NCBI RefSeq assembly: GCF_000331025.1
Contig: NC_020055.1
Location: 2,186,870-2,250,869, forward strand
DNA from: Maridesulfovibrio hydrothermalis AM13 = DSM 14728
GTDB taxonomy: Bacteria > Desulfobacterota > Desulfovibrionia > Desulfovibrionales > Desulfovibrionaceae
DNA: 64,000 nt
Reading direction: 5' to 3'
Below are positions 1-9,647 of this stretch, piece by piece. The notes under the pieces were generated by a model, which saw nothing but the letters and a program-made list of their open reading frames with translations, did not search any database and had not been told where the DNA came from. The position numbers were made by a program, and so were the translations under genes. The number at the start of each line of letters is the position of its first letter. The first letter of the stretch is position 1.

Positions 1-892
<892 letters not shown>

Positions 893-972
893 CTTCTCTT
901 CCCTATTAACTATATATTTATAGTTAATAACCAAGGGGTTCGCACACCCCGAAGTTTTTGACCAAGGAATTT

Positions 973-1090
973 GTCCTTGCGACCATTGAGGAGGGGCCAC
1001 ACCCGATCCCATTCCGAACTCGGAAGTTAAGCCCTCCATCGCCGATGATACTGCTAGGTAGCTAGTGGGAAAGTAGGTCGTCGCAAGGAC
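973..1090 (+). rRNA. rrf: 5S ribosomal RNA
   Basis: About 118 nt, 80 nt after the 23S end. The terminal stem is visible (gtccttgcga at the 5' end pairs with tcgcaaggac at the 3' end), and the conserved internal blocks ccgatcccattccgaactcgg and gtgggaaagtaggtcg have the expected order and spacing. It completes the rRNA operon; no tRNA follows it. Confidence 0.95.
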
Positions 1091-1116
1091 TTTTTTTCGC
1101 CTAAATAAGGCAAAAT

Positions 1117-1150
1117 GAAAAGCCGTTCAACATACGTTGGACGGCTTTTC
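1117..1150 (+). terminator. rRNA operon terminator
   Basis: A 15-bp stem (gaaaagccgttcaac / gttggacggcttttc, with one G-U pair) around an atac loop sits 26 nt after the 5S rRNA. A run of seven T directly after the 5S (1091-1097) may also help termination. Confidence 0.8.
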
Positions 1151-1281
1151 TGCGTTCTTGAAAGAGGCATGGATCTTGGGGTAATAGTTTCGAGCTGAAT
1201 CAGGTACGCACTTGTATTAATATTGAGAGTGAGGTATTTTATAGAGCATTAAAAATAATCACTTGAGGAGTATTAATCCAC

Positions 1282-3087
1282 ATGGCTATGACTCTCGATA
1301 TTATTCTTGTTCTCGGTGTTCTTGTTTTGGTTATCCTCTTTTTTGTTTTTGAATGGGTCCGTGTAGATATGGTAGGTATTATGGTAATGGTTACCCTGCC
1401 TTTGCTCGGATTAGTATCTCCAAAGCAAGCTGTCAGCGGTTTAAGCAGTAATGCTGTTGTCTCGATTATCGCAGTTATTATTATCGGAGCTGGTCTGGAG
1501 AAGTCAGGGGTGATGAATCATTTAGCCCGGCTTATTTTAAAGTTTACCGGTAAAAGCGAGTACAGTATTTCTGCTGTTGTCTCTGGCACTGTTGCGCTTA
1601 TTTCCGGCTTTATGCAGAATATCGGGGCTGCGGCATTGTTTATGCCTGCGGCTAGGCGGATTGCCGTTCAAACTGGTATTCCTTTAGCACATATTCTGCT
1701 CCCGATGGCATTTTGCGCTATAATAGGTGGAACTCTTACTCTTGTAGGGTCCAGCCCGCTTATTTTATTAAATGATTTGTTGGTTATGGGTGATGTCAAG
1801 TATGAACCTTTTGGCCTCTTCAGCATGACACCTGTCGGAATAATGTTACTTATTTCGGCACTGATTTACTTTGCATTATTTGGAAAGTGGATCCTTCCTG
1901 CCTGTAAACGTTCAAATGTCAGCGGGCCGCTCTCTCCTTTGCTTGATAAGACTTACCATGAAGTCGGACAGGTTTATGAGATGTACATCCCAGAAGATGG
2001 GTTTGAAGAAAAATCTCTTATCGAATTACAGATTCGTTCGAACTATGCCTGTTCTGTTGTCGCTTCATATAATCATGTCACACATAAAAGAAATGTCGCC
2101 CCTCGTCCTCAGGATACGCTTTGTCCCGGGGATAGTTTTGCTGTAATCGGCGATGCTATTTTCGTTGAAAAATTGGCTAAAGATTTCGGGTGGACCTACT
2201 CGAAAGAGTTGAAAGTTTTTGCTGATGATCTTTCTCCTGCAAATGCCGGTATAATGGAGGGTATCGTCTCTCCAAGATCTCAGCTGGTAGGTAAAACTAT
2301 AGCTGAATTTCATTTGCGGGAGAAGTATGGAGTTGTTCCTTTAGCTGTTTTTATTGGTCATGAAGTGATCATAAGCGATCTTTCAGATTTAACTATCAGT
2401 GAAGGAAATGCCTTATTGCTGTGTGGTAAATGGAGTGCATTCCATAGGCTTAAAGATCAGAATGACCTAGTTTTCACAGAACAGATGCAGGGTGAAATAC
2501 TTCGTGAGGATAAGGCCAAATGGGCATTAGGGGTTCTGGCTGTCTCTATGTTTATGATTCTGGTATTGAATATACAGCTTTCTATTGCATTGTTATTTGG
2601 AGCAATGACTATGGTGCTGGGCAGGGTTCTTACGCTCGATGAAGCATATCAGGCTGTGGATTGGATGACTGTTTTTCTTTTGGCTGGTTTGATACCATTG
2701 GGCATGGCTTTTGAGAATACAGGGGCTGCAAAGTTGATTGCAGATGTGTTAATGGGGCTGGTCGGAGTGCCTTCGCCGACTGTGCTGCTGTTGAGTATCG
2801 GTGCACTGACTTCATTTTTTACACTTTTTATTTCTAATGTAGGGGCAACTGTCTTGCTGGTTCCACTGGCAATGAATCTTGCAATAGCCTGTGGAGGAGA
2901 TCCCCGGGTCTCGGCTATGACAGTTGCTTTGGCAGCATCAAATACTTTTATTTTACCAACTCATCAGGTTAATGCTCTGGTAATGCGTCCTGCCGGGCTT
3001 AGGTCCGTAGATTATTTGCGTGCCGGTGCTGGGATGACTGTGATTTTCCTATTTATACTTGTAGCCGGTATGAGAATCTTTTTTTGA
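1282..3087 (+). CDS. SLC13-family permease with two TrkA-C (RCK-C) domains
   Basis: A 601-aa inner-membrane transporter of the DASS/SLC13 type (sodium-coupled uptake of sulfate, dicarboxylates or similar anions). About six hydrophobic segments lie in residues 5-205, then a soluble part (about 210-400) with two TrkA-C-like modules (PRPQDTLCPGDSFAVIG and LSDLTISEGNALLLCG), then a second membrane half to the C-terminus. The family hallmarks GGTLTLVGSSP and SNVGATVLLVPLAMN mark the paired substrate/ion re-entrant regions. A GAGGAG ribosome site lies 11 nt before the ATG; a second ATG two codons later is possible. It stands alone between the rRNA terminator and its own terminator. In a sulfate reducer sulfate is an attractive substrate, but the sequence does not prove it. 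Confidence 0.85.
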   Translation: MAMTLDIILVLGVLVLVILFFVFEWVRVDMVGIMVMVTLPLLGLVSPKQAVSGLSSNAVVSIIAVIIIGAGLEKSGVMNHLARLILKFTGKSEYSISAVVSGTVALISGFMQNIGAAALFMPAARRIAVQTGIPLAHILLPMAFCAIIGGTLTLVGSSPLILLNDLLVMGDVKYEPFGLFSMTPVGIMLLISALIYFALFGKWILPACKRSNVSGPLSPLLDKTYHEVGQVYEMYIPEDGFEEKSLIELQIRSNYACSVVASYNHVTHKRNVAPRPQDTLCPGDSFAVIGDAIFVEKLAKDFGWTYSKELKVFADDLSPANAGIMEGIVSPRSQLVGKTIAEFHLREKYGVVPLAVFIGHEVIISDLSDLTISEGNALLLCGKWSAFHRLKDQNDLVFTEQMQGEILREDKAKWALGVLAVSMFMILVLNIQLSIALLFGAMTMVLGRVLTLDEAYQAVDWMTVFLLAGLIPLGMAFENTGAAKLIADVLMGLVGVPSPTVLLLSIGALTSFFTLFISNVGATVLLVPLAMNLAIACGGDPRVSAMTVALAASNTFILPTHQVNALVMRPAGLRSVDYLRAGAGMTVIFLFILVAGMRIFF

Positions 3088-3172
3088 TATAAATAAGCCT
3101 GCAATGCTGTGGTGGTCTGGTGCTGTGAATGTCCTTAAATTTATTTAATGCCATGAATGATTATTATAATCT

Positions 3173-3210
3173 GAAAAAGCCGCAATCCTGTCTGGAATTG
3201 CGGCTTTTTC
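3173..3210. terminator. bidirectional terminator between permease and TRAP operon
   Basis: A perfect 14-bp stem (gaaaaagccgcaat / attgcggctttttc) with a 10-nt loop, T-rich in either direction. It lies between converging genes: the SLC13 permease on the plus strand and dctM on the minus strand. Confidence 0.85.
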
Positions 3211-3286
3211 GTGAGGTATTTTGCTGATGGATTTTTTTTCTCGCTAAATGACCCTTTAAAATTATTAGGAAAATGTTTCTGTTTCT

Positions 3287-4600
3287 TTAATACATAGCCT
3301 GCGGCAAATACAAAATTATCTGAGGAAACATGGAGAATAAAATAATTCCAACAATGATTGCCAGCAGAAAAGGCATTGTGCCTTTGAAAATATCCTCAAG
3401 TGATATTTCCGGTGCAAATTTCTTGGCCATGCCGTAAACGACATAAACGTTGATCCCTACAGGCGGCGTGATAACTCCTATTTGTGTCACCAATACGATG
3501 ATTACACCGAACCATATGGGGTCGAAGCCCAGAGTTGTTATTACCGGATAGAAAACAGGAATTGTCAGCATGATCAAGGCCAAGGCATCCATGATACAGC
3601 CGCCGATAAAATATGCCATAAGGATCATGGCCATGATGATCAGCGGGTGCAGGTCAAAAGAAGCCGTCCATTCTGCCACGTTGAAAGGAATTCTTGTCAC
3701 CGCTAGAAATTTGCCGAAGATGACTGCTCCGGCAACCAGAAAAAGAACCATACAGGAAGTCCGCAAGGTTTCATAAAGTGAGTTTACGAACGCCTGCCAT
3801 GAAAGCTGTCGTTTAGCGATGCTGAGAACAAGGATTCCGAGTACGCCCACAGCGGCTGATTCGTTTGGAGTGAAAAAACCGAAAAACATTCCACCGATGA
3901 CCAGTCCGAAAACGGCGATGGTGTCAATCAGTCCCAGCAGGGATTTAAGTTTTGCTTTCAGTGGAAAGTTTTCACCTTTGGGGCCGAGACTAGGATCGCG
4001 TTTGCAGATGATTGATATAGCAGCAATGAAGAGTATAGTCAGTACAACGGAAGGGATAATTCCGGCCATGAACAGTTCGCCGATGGATTGCTCGGTAAGT
4101 ATTCCGTATACGATGAGCACGATACTTGGCGGCATAATCATACCGAGTCCGCCGCCTGATGCAACTGAACCGGCAGCAAGTGAGTTGGAGTATCCATACC
4201 TTTTCATTTCCGGGATGCCGACAGTTGCCATTGTAGCGGCCGTAGCCGGACTGGAGCCGCAGACCGAACCGAAGGCGGTGCATGCGGCAACAGTTGCCAT
4301 AGCAAGACCTCCTTGGATATGTCCTAGAAAATGGTAAGCGGTATTGTAAAGCCTGCGACTGATTCCGCTGTTAAAGGCCAGCTGTCCCATGAGGATGAAA
4401 AGCGGAATGGTGGAAAGGCTGTATGAGGAAAATGTATCGTAAAAACTTCGTGAAAGCAGGTTCAGCCCTCCCTTTACAGAGATGAGCATGGAGAATCCTC
4501 CGAAACCGACTAAAGTCATGACATAAGCTACCGGCATGCGGGTCATGAGCAGGGCCAGCATGACGAAGATACCGATAATTCCGAGAGTGGTCGGTTCCAT
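3287..4600 (-). CDS. dctM: TRAP transporter large permease (DctM)
   Basis: A 437-aa inner-membrane protein with about 12 hydrophobic segments, the normal size and pattern of the DctM/SiaM channel of tripartite ATP-independent periplasmic transporters. Family signatures include the N-terminal MTRMPVAYVMTLVGFGG, GSSPATAATMATVGIPEM and, near the end, GVITPPVGINVYVV. It moves the ligand delivered by DctP using a sodium gradient. Its ATG directly follows the dctQ stop codon (TAA then ATG), so the two are translationally coupled. The substrate cannot be read from the sequence; organic acids are usual. Confidence 0.93.
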   Translation of the reverse strand: MEPTTLGIIGIFVMLALLMTRMPVAYVMTLVGFGGFSMLISVKGGLNLLSRSFYDTFSSYSLSTIPLFILMGQLAFNSGISRRLYNTAYHFLGHIQGGLAMATVAACTAFGSVCGSSPATAATMATVGIPEMKRYGYSNSLAAGSVASGGGLGMIMPPSIVLIVYGILTEQSIGELFMAGIIPSVVLTILFIAAISIICKRDPSLGPKGENFPLKAKLKSLLGLIDTIAVFGLVIGGMFFGFFTPNESAAVGVLGILVLSIAKRQLSWQAFVNSLYETLRTSCMVLFLVAGAVIFGKFLAVTRIPFNVAEWTASFDLHPLIIMAMILMAYFIGGCIMDALALIMLTIPVFYPVITTLGFDPIWFGVIIVLVTQIGVITPPVGINVYVVYGMAKKFAPEISLEDIFKGTMPFLLAIIVGIILFSMFPQIILYLPQAMY

Positions 4601-5089
4601 TTATTTTTCCCCCGTGAAAAGCAGAATAAATTCTTTTAGCAAAGTAAGAGTGAAACAGCCGAACCCGAAAGCCAGAGCAAAAATGATTAGATCGGTGGGC
4701 AATTCTAAAGTCATGGATACTTCTTCGGCCTCGCGCATGGTGCATCCATAAAGATAGAGTCGCCATGTAACTACGCTGAAAAGTATTGCGCTGGTCAGGG
4801 TTGTGAATCCTTTTACAATGCAGCGAGCTTGCAGACTCAGTTTGCTGTAAATAAATTCCACTCCGATGTTGGCTTTTTGTGACTGGGCATAACCAAGGGC
4901 CAGTCCGGTGGTCATAACAGCAAGAATGGCTACAATTTCTTCCACTCCGAATATTGGAGTGTTAAAAACGCCGCGCGAAACAATGTCCGCTCCAGTCAAT
5001 AGAGCCATCCCGATGAGACAGGCTGCTGCTATCTTTTTAAGTAGTTCCTCAAGACCGTTTATCAGGTCTGAAATTCTATAATTTTTCAC
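4601..5089 (-). CDS. dctQ: TRAP transporter small permease (DctQ)
   Basis: A 162-aa membrane protein with four hydrophobic helices, the standard DctQ architecture. The motif GADIVSRGVFNTPIFGVEEI, typical of the family, lies in the first third and the conserved EEVSMTLELP segment follows helix 3. It partners DctM in the inner membrane. It is separated from dctP by 180 nt containing a hairpin with a T-run, which probably lowers its expression relative to the binding protein. Confidence 0.9.
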   Translation of the reverse strand: MKNYRISDLINGLEELLKKIAAACLIGMALLTGADIVSRGVFNTPIFGVEEIVAILAVMTTGLALGYAQSQKANIGVEFIYSKLSLQARCIVKGFTTLTSAILFSVVTWRLYLYGCTMREAEEVSMTLELPTDLIIFALAFGFGCFTLTLLKEFILLFTGEK

Positions 5090-5175
5090 CCATTACTCCG
5101 TAAAAGCAGAATCCATGCTCTGCTTGTCTGCATTTGAAATCCTTCAGACGGCTAGAACATTTTTTCAAAAGCGGT

Positions 5176-5225
5176 AAAAAAGTTCAAGACTGCAACCGTA
5201 ATGCTGGCCGCGGTCTTGAACTTTG
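5176..5225 (-). terminator. intercistronic terminator/attenuator between dctP and dctQM
   Basis: On the minus strand the region reads as an inverted repeat (aaagttcaagac / gtcttgaacttt) followed by TTTTTT. It lies downstream of dctP and upstream of dctQ. Partial termination here would give more periplasmic binding protein than membrane permease, as is common in binding-protein-dependent transport operons. Confidence 0.7.
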
Positions 5226-5269
5226 AGTTACGTAAGTTCCGCATTTTTTATGCAGGATCTTGGATATTC

Positions 5270-6280
5270 TTACTGGACACCGTTAAGTGTTGCCACGGTG
5301 AAGTCCAGAATCTCCTTGCCGTTTAGTTTTTTCTTGTCAGCCTTTTTAATGTAATTATCCATCATGGGCGCGGCTTTTTCTTTCCAGCGTTTTCCTTCGG
5401 CCTCACTAAGCTCTATGAACTGCCCTCCTTTTTTAGTCAGGAATTCGCGTCCGGCCTTGTCACTGTCATCCCATGCCTGACCGTGTTTTGCGGCGAACTC
5501 TTTATTCAGCTCAGTGATGATTTTCTGATCCTGCGTGGATATGGAATTCCACTTGTCTTTGTTCATAGTTACGAAGAAAGTTGTGGTGTATCCAACAGGG
5601 TAGTCAAGGGTACAGAACTTAACAACTTCACCCATTTTCCAGCCTTTATTTGTTTCCATCGGATATACACCGCCGCTGACTACGCCCTTACGGAGAGCTT
5701 GATAAGTATCAGGCATGGACATGGCAACCGGTGCTGCGCCAAGTGCTTTCAGAAGCTGGGCAGAGTTTCCAGTACCGCGTAGTTTTAAACCTTTGAGATC
5801 TTCAAGTGTTTTGACCGGTTTTTTTGCAGTGAAGAGCAGTCCGGGGCCGTGGGCATGGAAAAACATGACTTCCACGTCATCCAGTTCCTTAGGTTGAAAT
5901 TTTTTGTAAACAGCGTTGGCAACTTTAGTTGCAGCTGTACCGGATTTATAGCCGAGAGGCAGATCAACTGCTGCCATGGTGGGAAAACGACCCCGGGAGT
6001 ATGCCAGAGCGGACATGCCTATATCTGAAATACCCTCAACCACACCATCGTAGCATTGTTTGGCTTTGGTGAGAGTGCCACCGGGAAAATATGATACGGA
6101 TACCCGGCCCTCGGTCCGTTTCCCTACTTCATCGCCCCATTGCTGTGCAAGCTTGGATTGAATATGGGTGGGCGGAAAAAAGTTGGAGTAAGTCAGTTTA
6201 ATAGATTTTGCTCCGGCAGTGAGCGGCATTGCACACATGCATATGGCAGCGGCCAGTACAGTTAACAAAAGTTTTTTCAT
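5270..6280 (-). CDS. dctP: TRAP transporter solute-binding protein (DctP)
   Basis: A 336-aa periplasmic protein with a Sec signal peptide (MKKLLLTVLAAAICMCAM, cleavage near TAGA-KS). It has the DctP fold signatures: the LTYSNFFPPTH opening, and LEDLKGLKLRGTGNSAQLLK with the conserved arginine that normally salt-bridges the ligand carboxylate, then ALRKGVVSGGVYPMET. GGAGGG lies 5 nt before the ATG. It is first of the three transport genes and 41 nt downstream of the tetR gene on the same strand. The ligand is unknown. Confidence 0.92.
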   Translation of the reverse strand: MKKLLLTVLAAAICMCAMPLTAGAKSIKLTYSNFFPPTHIQSKLAQQWGDEVGKRTEGRVSVSYFPGGTLTKAKQCYDGVVEGISDIGMSALAYSRGRFPTMAAVDLPLGYKSGTAATKVANAVYKKFQPKELDDVEVMFFHAHGPGLLFTAKKPVKTLEDLKGLKLRGTGNSAQLLKALGAAPVAMSMPDTYQALRKGVVSGGVYPMETNKGWKMGEVVKFCTLDYPVGYTTTFFVTMNKDKWNSISTQDQKIITELNKEFAAKHGQAWDDSDKAGREFLTKKGGQFIELSEAEGKRWKEKAAPMMDNYIKKADKKKLNGKEILDFTVATLNGVQ

Positions 6281-6321
6281 GTTCCCTCCGAAATAGTTTT
6301 ATGAAATATTTAAAGCTGTCG

Positions 6322-6918
6322 TTATTTAGTTTTTTCAAGTCCGTAGTTCAGTGCTAAAGTCACAGCGGCTTCCCGTACATCCTTAAGGTTTACAATTCCG
6401 GTTTCAAGTGCGTTTTGAACCATGAATCCTTCAAAGAGAACCGTATTGAATGCTCCGAGTTTCTCTGGTGGATAGTCAGTTTCAATAAAATTTTTGACCA
6501 GATCAGCAAAAACCGATTCAGACAGTCGATATTGGCTGAGACTCAGGTCTTCACGCAGTTCAGGTATACGGGAGGCATAGACTGTAAACTCTAGAAAGAC
6601 CTTGGCCCAGTTGTGGTCGCGCACGATATTTTCTAAAAAATCCCAGATGATATGCATAACCTCTTCAAGTGACTGGGCTTTATTCAGACTTTCATCACGG
6701 GAGTTGCGGTATTGGGTGAGTTTGTTTTCAACAATTTCCAGAAAAAGTTTATCTTTGCTGACCCAGTGACGATAAAAGCTGCCTTTGGAGTATCCCGCAT
6801 GTTTTGTTATTTCGGCTACGGTGGTCTCCATGAATCCTTTTCTACCAAAGAGTTCATTGGCGGCTTCCATCAGCTCCTGCTTGGTCTGTCTGGATTTTTC
6901 TTGTTGTTTTCTAGCCAT
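6322..6918 (-). CDS. TetR/AcrR-family transcriptional regulator
   Basis: A 198-aa repressor. The N-terminal HTH is clear (AANELFGRKGFMETTVAEIT, then KHAGYSKGSFYRHWVSKDKL at about residues 19-60), followed by an all-helical ligand-binding/dimer domain. It leads the TRAP operon, so the natural model is autorepression plus control of dctPQM, relieved by a ligand related to the transported substrate. Two operator-like palindromes lie 23-60 nt upstream of its start. The ribosome site is weak. The regulatory link is inferred from position. Confidence 0.88.
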   Translation of the reverse strand: MARKQQEKSRQTKQELMEAANELFGRKGFMETTVAEITKHAGYSKGSFYRHWVSKDKLFLEIVENKLTQYRNSRDESLNKAQSLEEVMHIIWDFLENIVRDHNWAKVFLEFTVYASRIPELREDLSLSQYRLSESVFADLVKNFIETDYPPEKLGAFNTVLFEGFMVQNALETGIVNLKDVREAAVTLALNYGLEKTK

Positions 6919-6940
6919 TTGAATTCCGGTTAAGTTGTTT

Positions 6941-6978
6941 TAGTGACTAATGGTCATAAAGTGACCGTTGGTCACTTT
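6941..6978. promoter_or_regulatory. paired palindromic operators upstream of tetR-dctPQM
   Basis: A perfect 9-bp inverted repeat, aaagtgacc-gtt-ggtcacttt, lies at 6958-6978. Next to it at 6942-6956 is a weaker copy, gtgac-taat-ggtca. Four GTGAC/GGTCA half-sites in 38 bp are typical of a TetR operator; they lie just before the tetR start, so they probably cover its promoter. Confidence 0.7.
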
Positions 6979-7083
6979 TAAGTCGTATAGCTGGGTGGTG
7001 TGTGGCTGTCAAGCCTGTTTGATATGAATTAATGTAAAGGGTCATAACTGAAATCTGGGTGACAATAGTTTGATGCAGTTCAG

Positions 7084-7145
7084 TTTGATTGGCAGCATCA
7101 AAAATATTTGTAATTATGAAATATTCAATATCAAATTTAAATTTG
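7084..7145 (+). promoter_or_regulatory. possible metal-regulator operator region upstream of the NicO gene
   Basis: Two inverted repeats lie between the tetR operators and the exporter gene: tttgat-N7-atcaaa (7084-7102) and the 14-nt palindrome caaatttaaatttg (7132-7145), which ends 27 nt before the start codon. They may bind a nickel/cobalt regulator, but neither matches a consensus I can name with confidence, and AT-rich palindromes can occur by chance. Confidence 0.3.
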
Positions 7146-7172
7146 GATGCTTACAAGGTGTGAGGTATTTTG

Positions 7173-8522
7173 ATGAGATCTATATACAGTTTTATAATTT
7201 TTCTGACCATATTACTGAATCCTTTGCAAACAGATGCGCACCCTTTAGGCGAGGTCGTGCAGGAAACTACAGTTATGAACGAAGAAGGGCGGCTGCTTGT
7301 AGCTTATCGCACCTCTATCGGACCTTCCATTACTGCGATGCTTATTCCCGATTCAGATCATGACGGGGTGGTTTCATCCATTGAAGAAGCTCAGCTTGCG
7401 CGCTCAATTCATAAAATTCTTCATCCCAATCTTGAAGTCTACTTAGATGACAAGCCTGTTGTACTTGATCTTTATTATGATTCGGTTGCGCCTGCGTTAG
7501 GCGGGTACAATAACGGTTTGCAATCAAATTTAATATATTCTCTTCCGGTGACTGGAGATAAACTGATAAAACATTATCTGAAAATTTCCGACAATAACTT
7601 TAAGGCAGGAGAGTTAAAATGGCTCAAGTGGTCGGTGCAGGCTGATCCGAGGTTCAGTATAGTCAAAACATCGCCGGATTCGAGGGAGCTGAACTATCAA
7701 TTTTTTCCTAGAACAGGTGTTGGGAGTACCGAAGTTAAAGCAGAGTCAGAGGCAGGTCGTTTTGAATCCGGAAGTTTAAAACCGCGGCCACAGGAAGATA
7801 GCAGTCAGGCTGCTTTGCGGGAATATCTTTCGCGGGAGAATCTAGGAACCGGCACTATCTTTTTTGCGCTGGGCTTGGCTTTTGTACTGGGTATGGGGCA
7901 TGCCTTAAGCCCCGGTCACGGCAAAGCTATGGTCGCGGCTTATCTTATCGGAAGAAGCGGTAAAATTTGGGATGCTTTTACCCTTGGAATCATTGTCACT
8001 ATTACACATGTTGCCAGTGTAATAGTTCTGGGTATAGCGGCTTTGTTTTTGTCGCGATATTTTCTGCCCGGAGATTTATATCCGTGGCTCGGAGCTTTTT
8101 CCGGCGTGCTTGTTTTTTTCGTAGGTTACATCATGCTGGCAAAACGCGCTGTCCACAGCCATCATCATGACCACCATCATACGTCTGACGGAAAAGTTTC
8201 ATGGTGGAGCATGCTTAGTTTAGGTGTTGCAGGGGGCATGGTTCCATGTCCCACAGCTCTGGTGGTACTTCTAGCTTCAGTCGCTTTCGGGCGTATAACT
8301 TTCGGGTTGCTGCTTATTTCAGCGTTCAGTCTGGGATTGGCAGCGGTGTTGATAATAATCGGGATTCTAACTGTGCGCGCATCGAAGCTGACCGAAAAGT
8401 TTTCCGGGACGAAAAGGTTGATTGAGAATCTGCCGGTCGCAAGTGCCGGACTAGTCATGCTGGCAGGTATAGCCATAGCTATAAACGCCCTGCATGCCGG
8501 AGGGATTATTAAATTTATGTAG
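7173..8522 (+). CDS. NicO/RcnA-type nickel-cobalt transporter with periplasmic EF-hand domain
   Basis: A 449-aa protein. A signal-like N-terminus is followed by a periplasmic domain of about 190 residues that contains a complete 12-residue EF-hand loop (DSDHDGVVSSIE, about residues 60-71). The C-terminal half has six hydrophobic helices with the NicO hallmark GMGHALSPGHGKAMVAAYLIG and a histidine-rich cytoplasmic loop (HSHHHDHHHTSD), both typical of RcnA-like Ni/Co efflux proteins; GGMVPCPTALVVL is also conserved. ATG at 7173 is preferred over the TTG one codon earlier; GAGGT lies 6 nt upstream. Function is inferred from family, and export versus uptake cannot be settled from sequence. Confidence 0.82.
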   Translation: MRSIYSFIIFLTILLNPLQTDAHPLGEVVQETTVMNEEGRLLVAYRTSIGPSITAMLIPDSDHDGVVSSIEEAQLARSIHKILHPNLEVYLDDKPVVLDLYYDSVAPALGGYNNGLQSNLIYSLPVTGDKLIKHYLKISDNNFKAGELKWLKWSVQADPRFSIVKTSPDSRELNYQFFPRTGVGSTEVKAESEAGRFESGSLKPRPQEDSSQAALREYLSRENLGTGTIFFALGLAFVLGMGHALSPGHGKAMVAAYLIGRSGKIWDAFTLGIIVTITHVASVIVLGIAALFLSRYFLPGDLYPWLGAFSGVLVFFVGYIMLAKRAVHSHHHDHHHTSDGKVSWWSMLSLGVAGGMVPCPTALVVLLASVAFGRITFGLLLISAFSLGLAAVLIIIGILTVRASKLTEKFSGTKRLIENLPVASAGLVMLAGIAIAINALHAGGIIKFM

Positions 8523-8669
8523 CTTTTACAGCAGAACATGGTGACAAAGGGAAAAGCTTTGCCGCACATGTTTTAAGCCGTGAAAGGCAGACGGCATCTT
8601 TCAATCAAAAGTATGCAGCGTATTTAAGCCTTAAAATAGCGCAGCTACGCCGGAGTCTTTTAGCTGTCA

Positions 8670-9647
8670 CTATTCCAGATATTTATAAAAGTCGGTCAAT
8701 TTATCAAGCGCAGCATCAGGTGTTGATGCGTAGGGTACGAGCGGGAAGTTCAGTTTATTGACTTCTTTGATATACGAGTCATATTTTTTTTCGTCTATAT
8801 ATTCTACAGCCATGACGGTTTTTCCGGCATCGGCGAGTTCTTCGGCCAGTTTCAGACGGTAGTTGCGGTCATTTTTGCTGTGAATATTTGTTAATAGACT
8901 TTCGAGTCCGACCATATTTACCGTTTTAAAATAGACCTCTTTGTATTCAGGGGAGCAGGAGTCAAACACGCCGAGTCCGTTCTGCGGGCAGATTATGAAA
9001 TTTTTACCAGCTCTTTTGCGGCAGTAGTCAGCGATTCTTTTGATCAGCTTGACCATTTCATCAGCTGTGGTTTTCACGTCTATTCCTTGCTCATGCCAGA
9101 ACCAGTAACCGTCGATGATATCGAGATAAACTCCGTCAAAACCGGCTTCCAGAATACGGTCTAAATATGGCCGCAGTCCTGTTTCCCACCAGTCTTCGCG
9201 CCAGTACTTTACTTTGTAGTTGGCAGCCCAGTCAGGGTTTTCAGGTCCTAAGAATTTGGGCGGATTGTCTTTCCACTCTTTTTTCCAGTAAAATCTATAT
9301 TCCTCGGCCTCTCCTATGGAAAAATAACAGAGCACTGTTTTGTTGAATTTGTGGAGTACTGAAATTTCTTTTGAACTGAATTTTTTGGCATCTGACCCGT
9401 CTTTGGAATAATCAGTTACAACCAGATCGTAAGGAGATTCCGCAAGCGCAGCTATCGAAGGATGCTGCAACATGTAGGCCCAGCTTGATATTTTTGGGAT
9501 TGGTGGTGTCATTCTTGTTTTCTTTGGAGCCGCTTTTTCAGTTAAATAAATTTCAGGTGTTGCCGGGGCCTTGGATGAGCATGCAGTTATAACCGTGCAA
9601 AGCGGGAGGATGAAAATTAATAAAGCGAAAAGTGATTTTGATTTCAT
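8670..9647 (-). CDS. GH114-type glycoside hydrolase lipoprotein (putative polygalactosaminidase)
   Basis: A 325-aa protein with a lipoprotein signal (MKSKSLFALLIFILP, lipobox VITAC). The body is a TIM-barrel of the endo-alpha-1,4-polygalactosaminidase (GH114/TM1410) type: VLCYFSIGEAEEYR, then GFDGVYLDIIDGYWFW with the catalytic-region Asp residues, then ICPQNGLGVF and the VGLESLL acidic position. The ATG at 9647 directly precedes the signal peptide; an earlier in-frame GTG at 9695 would add 16 residues and spoil it. It diverges from the pel operon, whose product is a cationic GalNAc-rich polymer, so a role in trimming or releasing Pel is likely. It resembles the second GH114-like gene inside the operon. 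Confidence 0.78.
   Translation of the reverse strand: MKSKSLFALLIFILPLCTVITACSSKAPATPEIYLTEKAAPKKTRMTPPIPKISSWAYMLQHPSIAALAESPYDLVVTDYSKDGSDAKKFSSKEISVLHKFNKTVLCYFSIGEAEEYRFYWKKEWKDNPPKFLGPENPDWAANYKVKYWREDWWETGLRPYLDRILEAGFDGVYLDIIDGYWFWHEQGIDVKTTADEMVKLIKRIADYCRKRAGKNFIICPQNGLGVFDSCSPEYKEVYFKTVNMVGLESLLTNIHSKNDRNYRLKLAEELADAGKTVMAVEYIDEKKYDSYIKEVNKLNFPLVPYASTPDAALDKLTDFYKYLE

Noticed and set aside
3819-4337. A 172-codon plus-strand open frame
   Set aside because: It is antisense to dctM, a complete and well conserved gene.
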